This document shows positions 27,070 to 35,799 of a DNA stretch of 64,000 nt, one piece after another (the stretch's first letter is position 1; each line of letters starts with the position of its first letter). Source of the DNA: Bacillus sp. MYb209 (GTDB lineage: Bacteria > Bacillota > Bacilli > Bacillales > Bacillaceae_G); NCBI RefSeq assembly GCF_002975175.1, contig NZ_PCNZ01000006.1:143055-207054 (forward strand), read 5' to 3'. Position numbers and translations under genes: made by a program. The notes below the pieces were generated by a model that saw only the letters and a program-made list of their open reading frames with translations, did no database searches and had not been told where the DNA came from.

Positions 27070-27630
27070 TTAACCTTCAATAATCTCCATCTTCTCCGTA
27101 ATCGGTGTACGAGCTTTTCCTTCTGGTGCTTTATCGAAATAGCCGATGTGAAGAATTCCAACGATGCGTTGACCTCTTGTTAAACCGATTCCTTCTATAA
27201 ATAGTGGATTGTAATTTAATCCACCTGATTTCCAAACACATCCTAAGCCGCGTTCCCAAGCAAGTAATTGGAAGTTTTGCATAAATGCACATGTTGCAGC
27301 GTAATCTTCGTCACGTTGAATTTGACGCGGATCTTCATTAATGTACACAACGATTTGTGCAGGTGTGCTTAAGAAACGGTCAGATAAAGTTTTGCCGCGT
27401 TTCGCTCTTTCTTCTTCTGTGAAAGAGTTTAATACTGCGTCTACTAATTTCTGACGGCCTTCTCCAATGTATAATTTACAATTCCATGGCTCGCGATGTT
27501 TATGATTTGGTGCCCATGTTGCATCGTTTAATAGTTCAATTAATAGCTCTTTTTCTACTTCTTTATCTGTAAATGTACGAACAGAACGTCTTTCTTTAAT
27601 AACGTTTGCGATGGAAGTATATGTAGTCAT
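27070..27630 (-). CDS. Nitroreductase family FMN protein
   Basis: 186 residues from the ATG at 27630 (GGGGAGAG upstream); the 20 earlier codons lack a ribosome site. Contains the FMN-binding start VIKERRSVRTFTDKEV, APNHKHREPWNCKLYIG, and the C-terminal GLGCVWKSGGLNYNP and VGILHIGYFDKAPEGKART. An oxygen-insensitive NAD(P)H oxidoreductase of the YdjA/RutE-like kind; the substrate is not known. Confidence 0.88.
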   Translation of the reverse strand: MTTYTSIANVIKERRSVRTFTDKEVEKELLIELLNDATWAPNHKHREPWNCKLYIGEGRQKLVDAVLNSFTEEERAKRGKTLSDRFLSTPAQIVVYINEDPRQIQRDEDYAATCAFMQNFQLLAWERGLGCVWKSGGLNYNPLFIEGIGLTRGQRIVGILHIGYFDKAPEGKARTPITEKMEIIEG

Positions 27631-27773
27631 ATGTATCTCTCCCCTATTTTCATCTATATGTATAACATTTTCATTGATATTGATTTTCAATTTCGATTAT
27701 AACCTAGTTTTTCACTATTAATCAATGTTTTATGTTGGAAAACAGCTAAAAAATTAATTTCTCGTTGTGAATA

Positions 27774-27808
27774 AAAAAACTTAGTGTGTTCACAAGTTTT
27801 TCACATTT
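27774..27808. other. Terminator-like inverted repeat before the secreted protein gene
   Basis: AAAAACTTAGTG and CACAAGTTTTT pair with a one-base bulge around TGTT. It lies about 60 nt upstream of an ATG without a gene ending near, so it may be an operator or leader hairpin. Confidence 0.35.
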
Positions 27809-27862
27809 TATGGAAATGATAAGTGTAAAGTTTTCCACATTATCCATCTAGGAGGAGTTTAT

Positions 27863-28459
27863 ATGTACAAGAAAATCGTAGTAAGTATGACTATGGCAGC
27901 ATTATTGTGCGGGATATCTGTCTTTCCTGCTTCCGCTGCCACGCCAAAAGAAGTAACCATGCACCATCATAAGCCAGTTTCAGAAGAAGAAATGCAATCA
28001 TTAGAAAAACTCGGCTATAACAAACATGAAATTTGGAAAGCTGCTCACATTGCAAGAATAAGTAAAAAAGAAATTAAGGACGTTTTAGCTTACTATAAGC
28101 AAAATAAATCTTGGGAGAAAACAGCCGAGCATTTCGGTGTAGATCCAAGTAAATTGAAAAAGCATCATATGAATAAAGAAACGAAAAAAGCACTACTGCA
28201 AGAATTAGCAAATATGCAAAAGTCCACACCAGATGGACTAAAACAAAAAATGAAAGAGTATAACATAGGCTTACGTCAGCTCACGGTATTAACAATCATC
28301 GCTCAAAAAAGTAATACTTCTCTCGATGATGTACTGAAAATGAAAAAAGATGGGATGGATATTAAACAAATTGCGGAAAAATTAAATGTTAAAAAAGAAG
28401 ATATACGGGCAGAAATGATTAAATTAGTGAAGTCTATTAAAGAAAAGAAAACAAATTAG
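27863..28459 (+). CDS. Secreted helical protein of unknown function
   Basis: 198 residues behind AGGAGG. Signal peptide 1-26 ending in ASA. The mature part consists of short amphipathic helices in which a pattern recurs: LEKLGYNKHEIWKAAHIAR, SWEKTAEHFGVDPSKLKKH, LTVLTIIAQKSNTSLDDVL, DIKQIAEKLNVKKEDIRAE. These look like HTH-type repeats placed outside the cell. I do not know the family. Monocistronic with a terminator. Confidence 0.7.
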   Translation: MYKKIVVSMTMAALLCGISVFPASAATPKEVTMHHHKPVSEEEMQSLEKLGYNKHEIWKAAHIARISKKEIKDVLAYYKQNKSWEKTAEHFGVDPSKLKKHHMNKETKKALLQELANMQKSTPDGLKQKMKEYNIGLRQLTVLTIIAQKSNTSLDDVLKMKKDGMDIKQIAEKLNVKKEDIRAEMIKLVKSIKEKKTN

Positions 28460-28465
28460 CCTGCC

Positions 28466-28499
28466 AAAAAGGAAGAGATATTCAATACTCTTCCTTTTC
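28466..28499 (+). terminator. Terminator after the secreted protein gene
   Basis: AAAAGGAAGAG-A-TATT pairs with ATACTCTTCCTTTT around CA. Confidence 0.85.
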
Positions 28500-28584
28500 T
28501 TTATGAACTTTCAATTTCCAAGTATAAATTCCCGCATTTCCCAAAAACTAACATAAGCAAATGATGTATGTAAGGGGTGAAGCA

Positions 28585-30090
28585 ATGTTTCGTTTATCAT
28601 CTAAAAAGAAGAAAAAAGCACTCTGTTCTATTCCAGAGTTTATCCACACTATGAAAGAATCCAGTGATTTCGTGTCTTATAACGTAGTAGACGATGGAAC
28701 ATTGTGTTTGTTTTATTATAAATCTACAGCCGAATCACTCCTCATTAATCGATTCATTTTAACACCTATTAAAAGAGAATTAGATCACATTGAAAATATA
28801 GGTGACATAGCAAATATCGTCACACTTGAGGAGATTGTCACTAATCCTTCTATTGATGATATTCGTGAAAAATTATTAAGTGGGTATGTACTTATACAGC
28901 TGAAAAATGATTCTCAAGCAGTTGAATATGCACTTATTCGTGCCGAGAGTTCAGTTTTAGGTACACGGTTATATAACGATACAGAAAATGAATATAGTGT
29001 AATCGGTCCAAAAGTTGGATTTGTTGAAAATATTGATACAAATATACACTTACTTCGCCGGAATATTGTAACGGAGCAATTAGTTTTCAAACAAGTTGTA
29101 GTTGGCTCTATATCAAAAACAAAAGTCGTAGTTGCTTACATCGAAGGCATTACGAATGAACAGCACGTTAATACTGCAATGCAGCGCCTACAAGACATTG
29201 ACTTTGATGTTCCTTTCGATGCGACTATGATTGAACAGTTTATTAGTGATAACAGCAACTCTCCCTTCCCTGTTTTACTCCCTACAGAGCGTTTAGATCG
29301 CTCCGTTTATGCATTATTGAATGGAGGGGTTGTCATTTTAACAGACGGTTCACCATATGCATTAGCTGGACCATCGACATTACTCGATTTCTTCGTCTCT
29401 CCAGAAGATTATTATTTACCATGGATAGCAGGCTCATTTCTTCGAATGGTTCGCTTTTTCGGAGCAGCATTCTCGCTATTTTCATCAGCTATTTATACAG
29501 CTGTATTAACGTATCACTATCAAATGATTCCTGCGGATTTACTAGGTCCGATTATTTTTTCAAGAGCTAATGTACCCTTTCCGCCCATTTTAGAAGCACT
29601 TTTTTTAGAAATCACAATCGAATTGCTCCGTGAAGCTGGAGCACGATTACCTACAAAAGTTGGACAAACAATCGGCATCGTTGGCGGGATTGTAATTGGC
29701 CAAGCATCTGTTCAGGCTGCTTTAACGAGTACCATTTTATTAATTGCAGTTGCTTTATCAGCACTCGCTTCTTTTACAACACCAACTGTAAAAATGTCTT
29801 CTACTATCCGGATACTACGATTTCCACTTATTCTTTTAGCTGGTGCATTTGGGGGCTTAGGTCTCATTGTAGGATTCGTATTCATATTAGCTCATTTAAT
29901 TCGCTTAAAATCACTTGGATCACCTTATTTATTACCGTTATATCCATTTCGCGGTTTAGGGACAGCAGAGGGGCTCCTTCGCTTGCCATTTAGTCAAACT
30001 GCTGGACGTTCCTCTTTTCTGAGACCGAAAAAGAAATGGCGCTATGATCCAAACAATGCAAAAAGGAAACGTGATGGTGAAAAGAAATGA
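28585..30090 (+). CDS. gerRA: Spore germinant receptor A subunit (GerR type)
   Basis: 501 residues from the ATG at 28585 with AAGGGGTG upstream. N-terminal soluble domain of about 250 residues with GerA landmarks (LLINRFILTPIKRELD, SPFPVLLPTERLDRSVYALLNGG), then several membrane segments after SPEDYYLPW and a C-terminal PTKVGQTIGIVGGIVIGQ. It sits in the inner spore membrane and forms the nutrient-gated complex with the C and B subunits. First of three genes in the order A-C-B. The R designation is inferred from the neighbourhood, not from sequence comparison. Confidence 0.88.
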   Translation: MFRLSSKKKKKALCSIPEFIHTMKESSDFVSYNVVDDGTLCLFYYKSTAESLLINRFILTPIKRELDHIENIGDIANIVTLEEIVTNPSIDDIREKLLSGYVLIQLKNDSQAVEYALIRAESSVLGTRLYNDTENEYSVIGPKVGFVENIDTNIHLLRRNIVTEQLVFKQVVVGSISKTKVVVAYIEGITNEQHVNTAMQRLQDIDFDVPFDATMIEQFISDNSNSPFPVLLPTERLDRSVYALLNGGVVILTDGSPYALAGPSTLLDFFVSPEDYYLPWIAGSFLRMVRFFGAAFSLFSSAIYTAVLTYHYQMIPADLLGPIIFSRANVPFPPILEALFLEITIELLREAGARLPTKVGQTIGIVGGIVIGQASVQAALTSTILLIAVALSALASFTTPTVKMSSTIRILRFPLILLAGAFGGLGLIVGFVFILAHLIRLKSLGSPYLLPLYPFRGLGTAEGLLRLPFSQTAGRSSFLRPKKKWRYDPNNAKRKRDGEKK

Positions 30091-31169
30091 AAAATATTTT
30101 GCTATGCTTTGCCATTATCATTATTCTTTTCCAATCGGGCTGTACACAACCGAATATAGTAGACACACAGCGAATGATTCATGTAGGTGGATTTGATATA
30201 ACGAAAGACAAACAATTTCGCGGGACGATTTTATATCCCGATTACACAAAAGGCGTTCAATCAAAACCAGAAACTCAGTCAACTACTGCTGGCACGATTG
30301 AAACAATATCTTCACGACTAAATGCAAAATCGCCTCATACTATCGCTGTCGGTCAAATGCGTGTTGTGCTTTTTGGAAAATCCATTGGCGAACATGGAAT
30401 TGGCGATATTATAAATAATTTGCAACGTGATCCTAATATTGGTCGAGATGTTCAACTAGCACTGGTAGACGGTTCTACAGAAAAACTGCTCAAACATATT
30501 AAAACAAATGGATCACTCTATCTGTCTGACTTACTGGAGCAAAACATAGAAACCGAAACGATTCCACGGACTGCTTTAAATATTTTTTTATATAACTTTT
30601 ATTCATCAGGATGCGATCCATTTCTTCCTTATATTGAAATTGATGAAGACAAGTCTGCTTCCATTAAAGGACTCGCTTTTTTAAAAAAGGATAAAGTGGT
30701 TATGTACACAGATAAAAAAGGATCTTTTTTATTGAAATTACTCCTTAATCCAACTACAAATGGTCGTTACGAAGTTCCAATACAGCAAGGTAACCATAAA
30801 GGATTAATTGCCACTCAAAACTTATCTGGAAAGAGCGTTTGTTACCTTTCCGATACTGGTGACATTCCGAAAGTTAACATCCACTTAAAATTAAATGGAC
30901 TCATAAAAAGCGCTCCAAGCTGGCTTGATTTAGCGAAAAACGAAAACATAACTTACATAAAAAAACATGTAGAAAAAACAGTTGAGAAACATTTAAACGA
31001 ATTAATAAAACAATTCCAAGAAAAGGAGGTCGATCCGATAGGGATACGGGAAGAAATTCGTAGTCATTCAAGAAAATGGACTATAAAACAAATTCAAGAA
31101 ATGTACCCTAATGTAGATGTTGCTGTTCACGTACAAATCAATGTTGTGCAATCTGGTATCGGAGAATAG
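30087..31169 (+). CDS. gerRC: Spore germinant receptor C subunit (lipoprotein)
   Basis: 360 residues. Signal peptide with lipobox FQSGC (Cys19). Ger(x)C features: MIHVGGFDITKDKQF, VGQMRVVLFGKSIGEHGI, LQRDPNIGRDVQLALVDGS. The start overlaps the end of gerRA by ATGA, so translation is coupled. The lipoprotein lies on the outer face of the inner spore membrane with the A and B subunits. Confidence 0.88.
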   Translation: MKNILLCFAIIIILFQSGCTQPNIVDTQRMIHVGGFDITKDKQFRGTILYPDYTKGVQSKPETQSTTAGTIETISSRLNAKSPHTIAVGQMRVVLFGKSIGEHGIGDIINNLQRDPNIGRDVQLALVDGSTEKLLKHIKTNGSLYLSDLLEQNIETETIPRTALNIFLYNFYSSGCDPFLPYIEIDEDKSASIKGLAFLKKDKVVMYTDKKGSFLLKLLLNPTTNGRYEVPIQQGNHKGLIATQNLSGKSVCYLSDTGDIPKVNIHLKLNGLIKSAPSWLDLAKNENITYIKKHVEKTVEKHLNELIKQFQEKEVDPIGIREEIRSHSRKWTIKQIQEMYPNVDVAVHVQINVVQSGIGE

Positions 31170-31181
31170 TGAGGTGTTACA

Positions 31182-32282
31182 ATGGCTGAGCAAAATAAAA
31201 CAATGACTGTTTCCCCTTATTTCACATTTCTTTTATTACACTCTCTTCAAATTGGAGTAGGCGTGTTAGGATACCAACGAGTTATTGCACAATATGCTGG
31301 TTATGATTCTTGGATTTCCCTTATTGTTGCGGGTGTCTTAACTCATATCGTACTGTTTTGTATGTTAAAAATGTTAGATAAAGACAATGATTTGATGACC
31401 ATTCATACGACATGTTTCGGAAAATGGATTGGAACCTTTTTCTCTATGTGCTTTGCCGCATATCTTCTCTTATTTTGCCTTACTGTGCTTCGTACATATA
31501 TTGAAGTCATTCAAGTTTGGGTCTTTCCTACAATTAAGCCATGGAAATTAACATTATTATTTTTACTCGTGACGTATTACGTAATAAAAGGCGGCTTCCG
31601 CTCTGTAACAGGAATGTGTTTTTGGGGCGTCATAATACCGATTTTCGTACTATTCTTCTTAGTTTTCCCTATGAAATACGCACATGTCCGTAATATTTTA
31701 CCTATTTTCACCCATTCACCTGCAGACATTCTATATTCAGCGAAAGCATCTGCATTAGAGTTTCTTGGATTTGAAGCAATCCTTATCTTTTACCCACTTA
31801 TTAAAAAGGGAAAATCACTACATAAATGGGCACATGGCGGGATTGCTTTCACAACTATTTTATATGTAGTACTAGCAATCGTTTCCCTTATGTACTATAG
31901 TCAGGGCCAACTGCATCATACAATTTGGCCTACTTTAACAATGCTAAAAATTATTAAAGTCCCATTCATTCAGCGATTTGAATACATTATTATTTTCATC
32001 TGGTTTCTTATTATTTTACCTAATCTTTGTTTAACTATTTGGTCTTCTTGTCGTATTAGTAAATACTCTTTTCACATACCATTTAACATTACATTGCCAT
32101 TGTTTATCGCGACTATATTTGTTTCATCTTTGTTTTTCACAAACAGGGAAAGCATCAATACATTAAATACCGTACTTTCTCAGGCCGGCTTATATATTGT
32201 ATACGCTTATATTCCAATCTTATTTCTATTCCATTCACTGCGGTGGCGCTTCAAAAATCGTTCAAAAAAAACTTCTCCCTAG
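31182..32282 (+). CDS. gerRB: Spore germinant receptor B subunit (APC-superfamily permease-like)
   Basis: 366 residues, about ten membrane segments. Begins with FTFLLLHSLQIGVGVLGYQR and contains SALEFLGFEAILIFYPLI, both typical of GerAB-type proteins related to amino acid permeases. This subunit is thought to bind the germinant. It follows gerRC by 12 nt with GAGGTG before the ATG. Confidence 0.88.
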   Translation: MAEQNKTMTVSPYFTFLLLHSLQIGVGVLGYQRVIAQYAGYDSWISLIVAGVLTHIVLFCMLKMLDKDNDLMTIHTTCFGKWIGTFFSMCFAAYLLLFCLTVLRTYIEVIQVWVFPTIKPWKLTLLFLLVTYYVIKGGFRSVTGMCFWGVIIPIFVLFFLVFPMKYAHVRNILPIFTHSPADILYSAKASALEFLGFEAILIFYPLIKKGKSLHKWAHGGIAFTTILYVVLAIVSLMYYSQGQLHHTIWPTLTMLKIIKVPFIQRFEYIIIFIWFLIILPNLCLTIWSSCRISKYSFHIPFNITLPLFIATIFVSSLFFTNRESINTLNTVLSQAGLYIVYAYIPILFLFHSLRWRFKNRSKKTSP

Positions 32283-32336
32283 GTGTGCTTTAGTCTGATA
32301 CAATTTTATTAATACATTTGTAAAGGGGACAAGCGA

Positions 32337-32846
32337 ATGAAAAAGTATGTATTTTCTTTACTTGTAGTACTGAGCTTAATTCTTACTGGATGCGGGAGTA
32401 CTGGTACAAATGAAAAAAAATCTTCTGAATCAAAAGAAGAGCATGACCATGCATCACATACTCAGCAAGCTGACATTCAAGAAAAGACAAAAGGAGTCGA
32501 CACACTTCCGGCCTTCCTAGACAAACTTGATCCACAAATGAAAGACATCTATACTGTCGCTGGACAAAATGCTGAACTATTGGATTGGATTCCTTGTTAC
32601 TGCGGGTGTGGTGAAAGTGTAGGACATAAAAATAATAAAAATTGCTTTATTCGTGAAATCAAAAAGAATGGTGAAGTTGTTTGGGATTCCCATGCAACAA
32701 CTTGTGTAAATTGCTTAGAAATCGCAGTTGAATCTGCTTCGATGAAACAAAAAGGAAAATCAACGCTTGAAATTCGTAATTACATTGATAATAAATATAA
32801 AGAAGGATATGGGAAACCAACACCTACGCCAATGCCAAAAGCTTAA
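32337..32846 (+). CDS. PCYCGC-motif lipoprotein
   Basis: 169 residues. Lipobox LTGC (Cys19), then an acidic, His-containing linker (EEHDHASH), and a domain with IPCYCGCGES (Cys87, 89 and 91) plus further Cys at 103 and in ATTCVNCLE. The Cys-rich motif suggests metal or thiol chemistry. The family is known by its motif and I know of no proven function. It follows the germination operon but has its own spacing and terminator. Confidence 0.8.
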   Translation: MKKYVFSLLVVLSLILTGCGSTGTNEKKSSESKEEHDHASHTQQADIQEKTKGVDTLPAFLDKLDPQMKDIYTVAGQNAELLDWIPCYCGCGESVGHKNNKNCFIREIKKNGEVVWDSHATTCVNCLEIAVESASMKQKGKSTLEIRNYIDNKYKEGYGKPTPTPMPKA

Positions 32847-32872
32847 AAAACGAGGAAACTCCTCGTTTTTTT
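32845..32872 (+). terminator. Terminator after the PCYCGC gene
   Basis: AAAAAACGAGG and CCTCGTTTTTT form an 11-bp stem around AAACT; the left arm includes the stop codon end. Confidence 0.88.
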
Positions 32873-32968
32873 CTTTTCATTCACTTTTTTTCTTAACAAA
32901 TTCTTTCAAGTGTATTTCTCCTCGCTTGTCACACACTATATATAACTCCTCAGTAAGGAGGGTATACA

Positions 32969-33220
32969 GTGCAAACATATAACGACTATGACAAAGCTCT
33001 CTATTACACGTATTGCTGTAATTGGGATAAACTACTCGTTTTAATGGTTCAAACGAGTGATCAACTATTTTCTAAGCGTATTGAACACTTTTTACACGCT
33101 TATCAATACAGTAAAGAATTACCAGAAGTTGACAAACAATTGCAGCTCCTATTTCAATATATTGACCATGCATCCCAGAAGTCACATGTAGAAGAAGTAG
33201 TAGAGCAAATTCAAATGTAA
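32969..33220 (+). CDS. yhdB: YhdB-like small protein
   Basis: 83 residues starting with GTG, AAGGAGG upstream. Contains YDKALYYTYCCNWDKLLVLMVQTSD and SKRIEHFLHAYQY, which I recognise as close to B. subtilis YhdB. Soluble, helical, function unknown. Monocistronic between two terminators. Confidence 0.75.
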   Translation: MQTYNDYDKALYYTYCCNWDKLLVLMVQTSDQLFSKRIEHFLHAYQYSKELPEVDKQLQLLFQYIDHASQKSHVEEVVEQIQM

Positions 33221-33224
33221 AATA

Positions 33225-33259
33225 TAGCGCTATTCTCTCTTAGAGAATGGCGCTTTTTT
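33225..33259 (+). terminator. Terminator after yhdB
   Basis: AGCGC-TATTCTCT pairs with AGAGAATG-GCGC with a short loop and T-run. Confidence 0.85.
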
Positions 33260-33386
33260 GAACATTTTTATATCAATAAAAGTTTCCTTTTACAAAACTT
33301 TTATTGATAAACATATTTTCACTTTCTTTTCTGTACTACTTCATACTATAATTTAGTATGTAACTATTATAAGTGAGGTATAAAAT

Positions 33387-33806
33387 ATGGGACGAGAAAA
33401 AAAGCAAGAGTATGCTTTATTTACTGCATGGGGAGCTTCTTTTATTGCTACGCTAGGTAGCCTATACTTTTCCGAAATCATGAAATTTGAGCCTTGTGTC
33501 CTTTGCTGGTATCAACGTATTTTTATGTATCCATTCGTTTTATGGCTCGGCATTGCTGTAGTAAAAAAAGATTATCGTATTGCAAGTTATTCCTTACCAA
33601 TTGCAAGTATTGGTGCTTGTATTTCTTTATATCATTATGCAATTCAAAAAGTTTCAGCACTATCAGCTGCAGGAGCAGCTTGCGGACGCGTACCTTGTAC
33701 AGGAGAATACATAAATTGGTTCGGCTTTGTGACAATCCCGTTTTTAGCTCTTATCGGCTTTATCACAATCGCTATTTGCAGCTTTATTGTAATTAAAAAC
33801 AAATAA
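33387..33806 (+). CDS. bdbC: Thiol-disulfide oxidoreductase BdbC (DsbB family)
   Basis: 139 residues, four membrane segments. Two cysteine pairs as in DsbB: CVLC (Cys37/40) followed by WYQR, and Cys99/Cys104 in CGRVPC. It passes electrons from a thioredoxin-like partner to menaquinone and so drives disulfide formation outside the membrane. The partner is probably the next gene, 12 nt downstream. Confidence 0.92.
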   Translation: MGREKKQEYALFTAWGASFIATLGSLYFSEIMKFEPCVLCWYQRIFMYPFVLWLGIAVVKKDYRIASYSLPIASIGACISLYHYAIQKVSALSAAGAACGRVPCTGEYINWFGFVTIPFLALIGFITIAICSFIVIKNK

Positions 33807-33818
33807 GGAGATGAAAGA

Positions 33819-34271
33819 ATGAAAAAAATGCTTATATTTGGCGGTATTATTATCGCCTTGTTTGCAGCAATTTTCGCTGTAACACAAATGGAAGAAAAAA
33901 ATGCTTCAACGAGCCAAAAAATTGATAATACTACTAGTCAAACAAACGGTCCTGACTACTATACAAACAAAATTTCTCTTTCAGATCTTCAGAAAAATTT
34001 AGAAGAGAAAAAAGAACAAACAGTATACTTTTATCAAACATCTTGCGTTCATTGCCAAAAATTATCTCCTATTGTAGTACCAATGGCTAAAGACTTGAAT
34101 ATCGATATGAAAGTTATGGATATTGAAAAGTTAGATGCTCCTTGGGATGACTATAAAATTAAAGGTACTCCAACAATCATTCATTTTAAAGATGGCAAAG
34201 AAGTGAGCCGTATTAGTGGCGAACAACCGAAAGACAAATTAAAAGAATGGCTTGAGCAAACGAAGCAGTAA
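33819..34271 (+). CDS. Membrane-anchored thioredoxin-like protein
   Basis: 150 residues: an N-terminal membrane anchor (about 4-22), linker, and a thioredoxin fold with TSCVHCQK (Cys76/79) and the cis-Pro loop GTPT. Operon with bdbC, so it is likely the substrate-facing disulfide donor, a role played by BdbD in B. subtilis. It is smaller than BdbD and thioredoxin-like, so it may be a functional substitute. Confidence 0.85.
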   Translation: MKKMLIFGGIIIALFAAIFAVTQMEEKNASTSQKIDNTTSQTNGPDYYTNKISLSDLQKNLEEKKEQTVYFYQTSCVHCQKLSPIVVPMAKDLNIDMKVMDIEKLDAPWDDYKIKGTPTIIHFKDGKEVSRISGEQPKDKLKEWLEQTKQ

Positions 34272-34343
34272 TGAGAAAAGGAAACTCCTTCTACACATGA
34301 AATGGGCGTAAAATCCCACACTAATGTATAAGGAGGGGGTTTT

Positions 34344-34559
34344 ATGCCAGAAGTGAAATGCTCTGTTTCCAATTGCTCATTTTGGGGACAAGGTAATTTT
34401 TGTCAAGCAAGTGCAATCGTTGTTCAACCTGATGCACAAGAAGCAGGTCAAATTGAAAACAGTTCGTATACAAGCGCTACTTTAACAAACGAGACGCTTG
34501 AAAGTTCTGTAACAACGAGTGTAGAAACGTGTTGTCATACATTTAAACCGAAATATTAA
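34344..34559 (+). CDS. DUF1540-domain small Cys-rich protein
   Basis: 71 residues with AGGAGG upstream. Cysteines in VKCSVSNCSFWGQGNFCQAS and VETCCHTF match the DUF1540 pattern, presumably metal-binding. Function unknown; such genes are common in spore formers. Own terminator. Confidence 0.82.
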   Translation: MPEVKCSVSNCSFWGQGNFCQASAIVVQPDAQEAGQIENSSYTSATLTNETLESSVTTSVETCCHTFKPKY

Positions 34560-34567
34560 CACTTATT

Positions 34568-34595
34568 CCACCTCATATACGTGAGGTGGTTTTTC
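34568..34595 (+). terminator. Terminator after the DUF1540 gene
   Basis: CCACCTCA and TGAGGTGG form the stem, followed by a T-run. Confidence 0.88.
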
Positions 34596-34677
34596 TTCTT
34601 CTCTTCTTGTTTACGTAACCTTTAATTCTCCCTATAATAAAATTAAAAGTTTTTTATGAATATGAAGGTGGAATACT

Positions 34678-35664
34678 ATGGCTAAAACAATTGCAGATAT
34701 CGCCAAATTAGCTGGGGTTGCAAAAAGTACTGTCTCTCGTTACTTAAATGGTGGCTATGTAAGTAATAAAACAAAAAAGAAAATTGAAGGTATTATTCAA
34801 GAAACGAATTTCTCTCCAAATACATTTGCGCAAAGTTTAAAAGCGAAAACAACAAATTTAATTGGCGTTATTATCCCCCGATTAGACTCCTTCGCTACAA
34901 CAAAAACACTTATTGGTATTGATAATGCTTTACAGGAAAATAACTATCAGATGCTTGTTGCAAATGCGAATCAAAAAATTGAAACAGAAATTCAAGCAAT
35001 GGAAAACTTTATAAAGCAAAAAGTAGCTGGCATAATTTTATTAACAAAAACTTTAACAAAAGAGCATAAACACATCATCGCTAATTCTACTACCCCTATT
35101 TTATTTGTTGGTCAAGAATATGAGAATCAATATTGCCTCGTTCACGATGATTTTGACGCTGCTTATGAGCTAGGAGCATACGTATTATCACAAGGACACC
35201 GCCATATCGCTTATTTAGGAGTAGAAAAAGATGATATTTCTGTTGGTGTAAATCGAAAAAATGGTTTTCAAAAAGCCATTGAAAATTTAGAACCTACTTG
35301 CATCGTTTCTTACTACGAAACAACTTTCAAAATAGAAGATGCGATGAAACAAGTACAACATATTTTAGATAACAACCGTCCTACTATTATCGTATGTGCT
35401 ACAGATAATATCGCTCTTGGAGCCATGAAAGTAATTCATTCTAATCACCTTTCCATACCAAATCATATATCTGTAGTAGGATTCGGTGGATATGATATTT
35501 CTGAAATGGTACACCCTAGCTTAACGACAATCGCATTTGACTATGAGTATGCTGGTAAGCTTGCTGCTACTTCCCTTTCGCAGCTTGTTGAAAATAAAAC
35601 AATCCCTAAAATATTACATTCTCGCTATACATTAAAAATTCAAGAAAGCGTTGACAAAATTTAA
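34678..35664 (+). CDS. scrR: LacI-family sucrose operon repressor
   Basis: 328 residues. N-terminal LacI HTH (TIADIAKLAGVAKSTVSRYL, hinge PNTFAQSLKAKTT) and a periplasmic-binding-like ligand domain (IGVIIPRLDSFATT, SVVGFGGYDISEMV). It lies directly upstream of the sucrose PTS genes and two GGTTCC-type operators, so it should repress them until sucrose-derived inducer is present. A TATAAT lies about 40 nt before the start. Confidence 0.9.
   Translation: MAKTIADIAKLAGVAKSTVSRYLNGGYVSNKTKKKIEGIIQETNFSPNTFAQSLKAKTTNLIGVIIPRLDSFATTKTLIGIDNALQENNYQMLVANANQKIETEIQAMENFIKQKVAGIILLTKTLTKEHKHIIANSTTPILFVGQEYENQYCLVHDDFDAAYELGAYVLSQGHRHIAYLGVEKDDISVGVNRKNGFQKAIENLEPTCIVSYYETTFKIEDAMKQVQHILDNNRPTIIVCATDNIALGAMKVIHSNHLSIPNHISVVGFGGYDISEMVHPSLTTIAFDYEYAGKLAATSLSQLVENKTIPKILHSRYTLKIQESVDKI
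35642..35656 (+). promoter_or_regulatory. cre-like site overlapping the scr promoter
   Basis: AAGAAAGCGTTGACA matches the cre consensus at 14 of 15 positions and covers the -35 TTGACA. CcpA bound here would block the promoter. Confidence 0.55.
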
Positions 35665-35678
35665 AGGCGCTTTATAAT
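35651..35678 (+). promoter_or_regulatory. Promoter of the sucrose operon
   Basis: TTGACA (35651-35656), 16-nt spacer, TATAAT (35673-35678): both boxes are consensus. It begins inside the last codons of scrR. Confidence 0.8.
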
Positions 35679-35683
35679 AAAAT

Positions 35684-35700
35684 TAAAACCGGTTCCACAT
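35684..35700. promoter_or_regulatory. ScrR operator 1
   Basis: TAAAACCGGTTCCACAT just after the -10; AACCGGTT is palindromic. Confidence 0.65.
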
Positions 35701-35703
35701 TTT

Positions 35704-35741
35704 AAAAACAGGATTTTCACATCACGTCCCTGTTTTTTATT
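35704..35741 (+). terminator. Terminator in the scr leader
   Basis: AAAAACAGG pairs with CCTGTTTTT and is followed by a T-run. It ends scrR transcripts, but it also lies downstream of the operon promoter, so it could attenuate the operon. Confidence 0.65.
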
Positions 35742-35748
35742 TTAGCTA

Positions 35749-35771
35749 AAAACGGAACCGGTTCCACAAAC
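35749..35771. promoter_or_regulatory. ScrR operator 2
   Basis: Contains the 12-bp palindrome GGAACCGGTTCC, with flanks shared with operator 1 (GGTTCCACA). Confidence 0.7.
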
Positions 35772-35799
35772 TCAAAGTATATAGTAAGGGGGAATTTTT

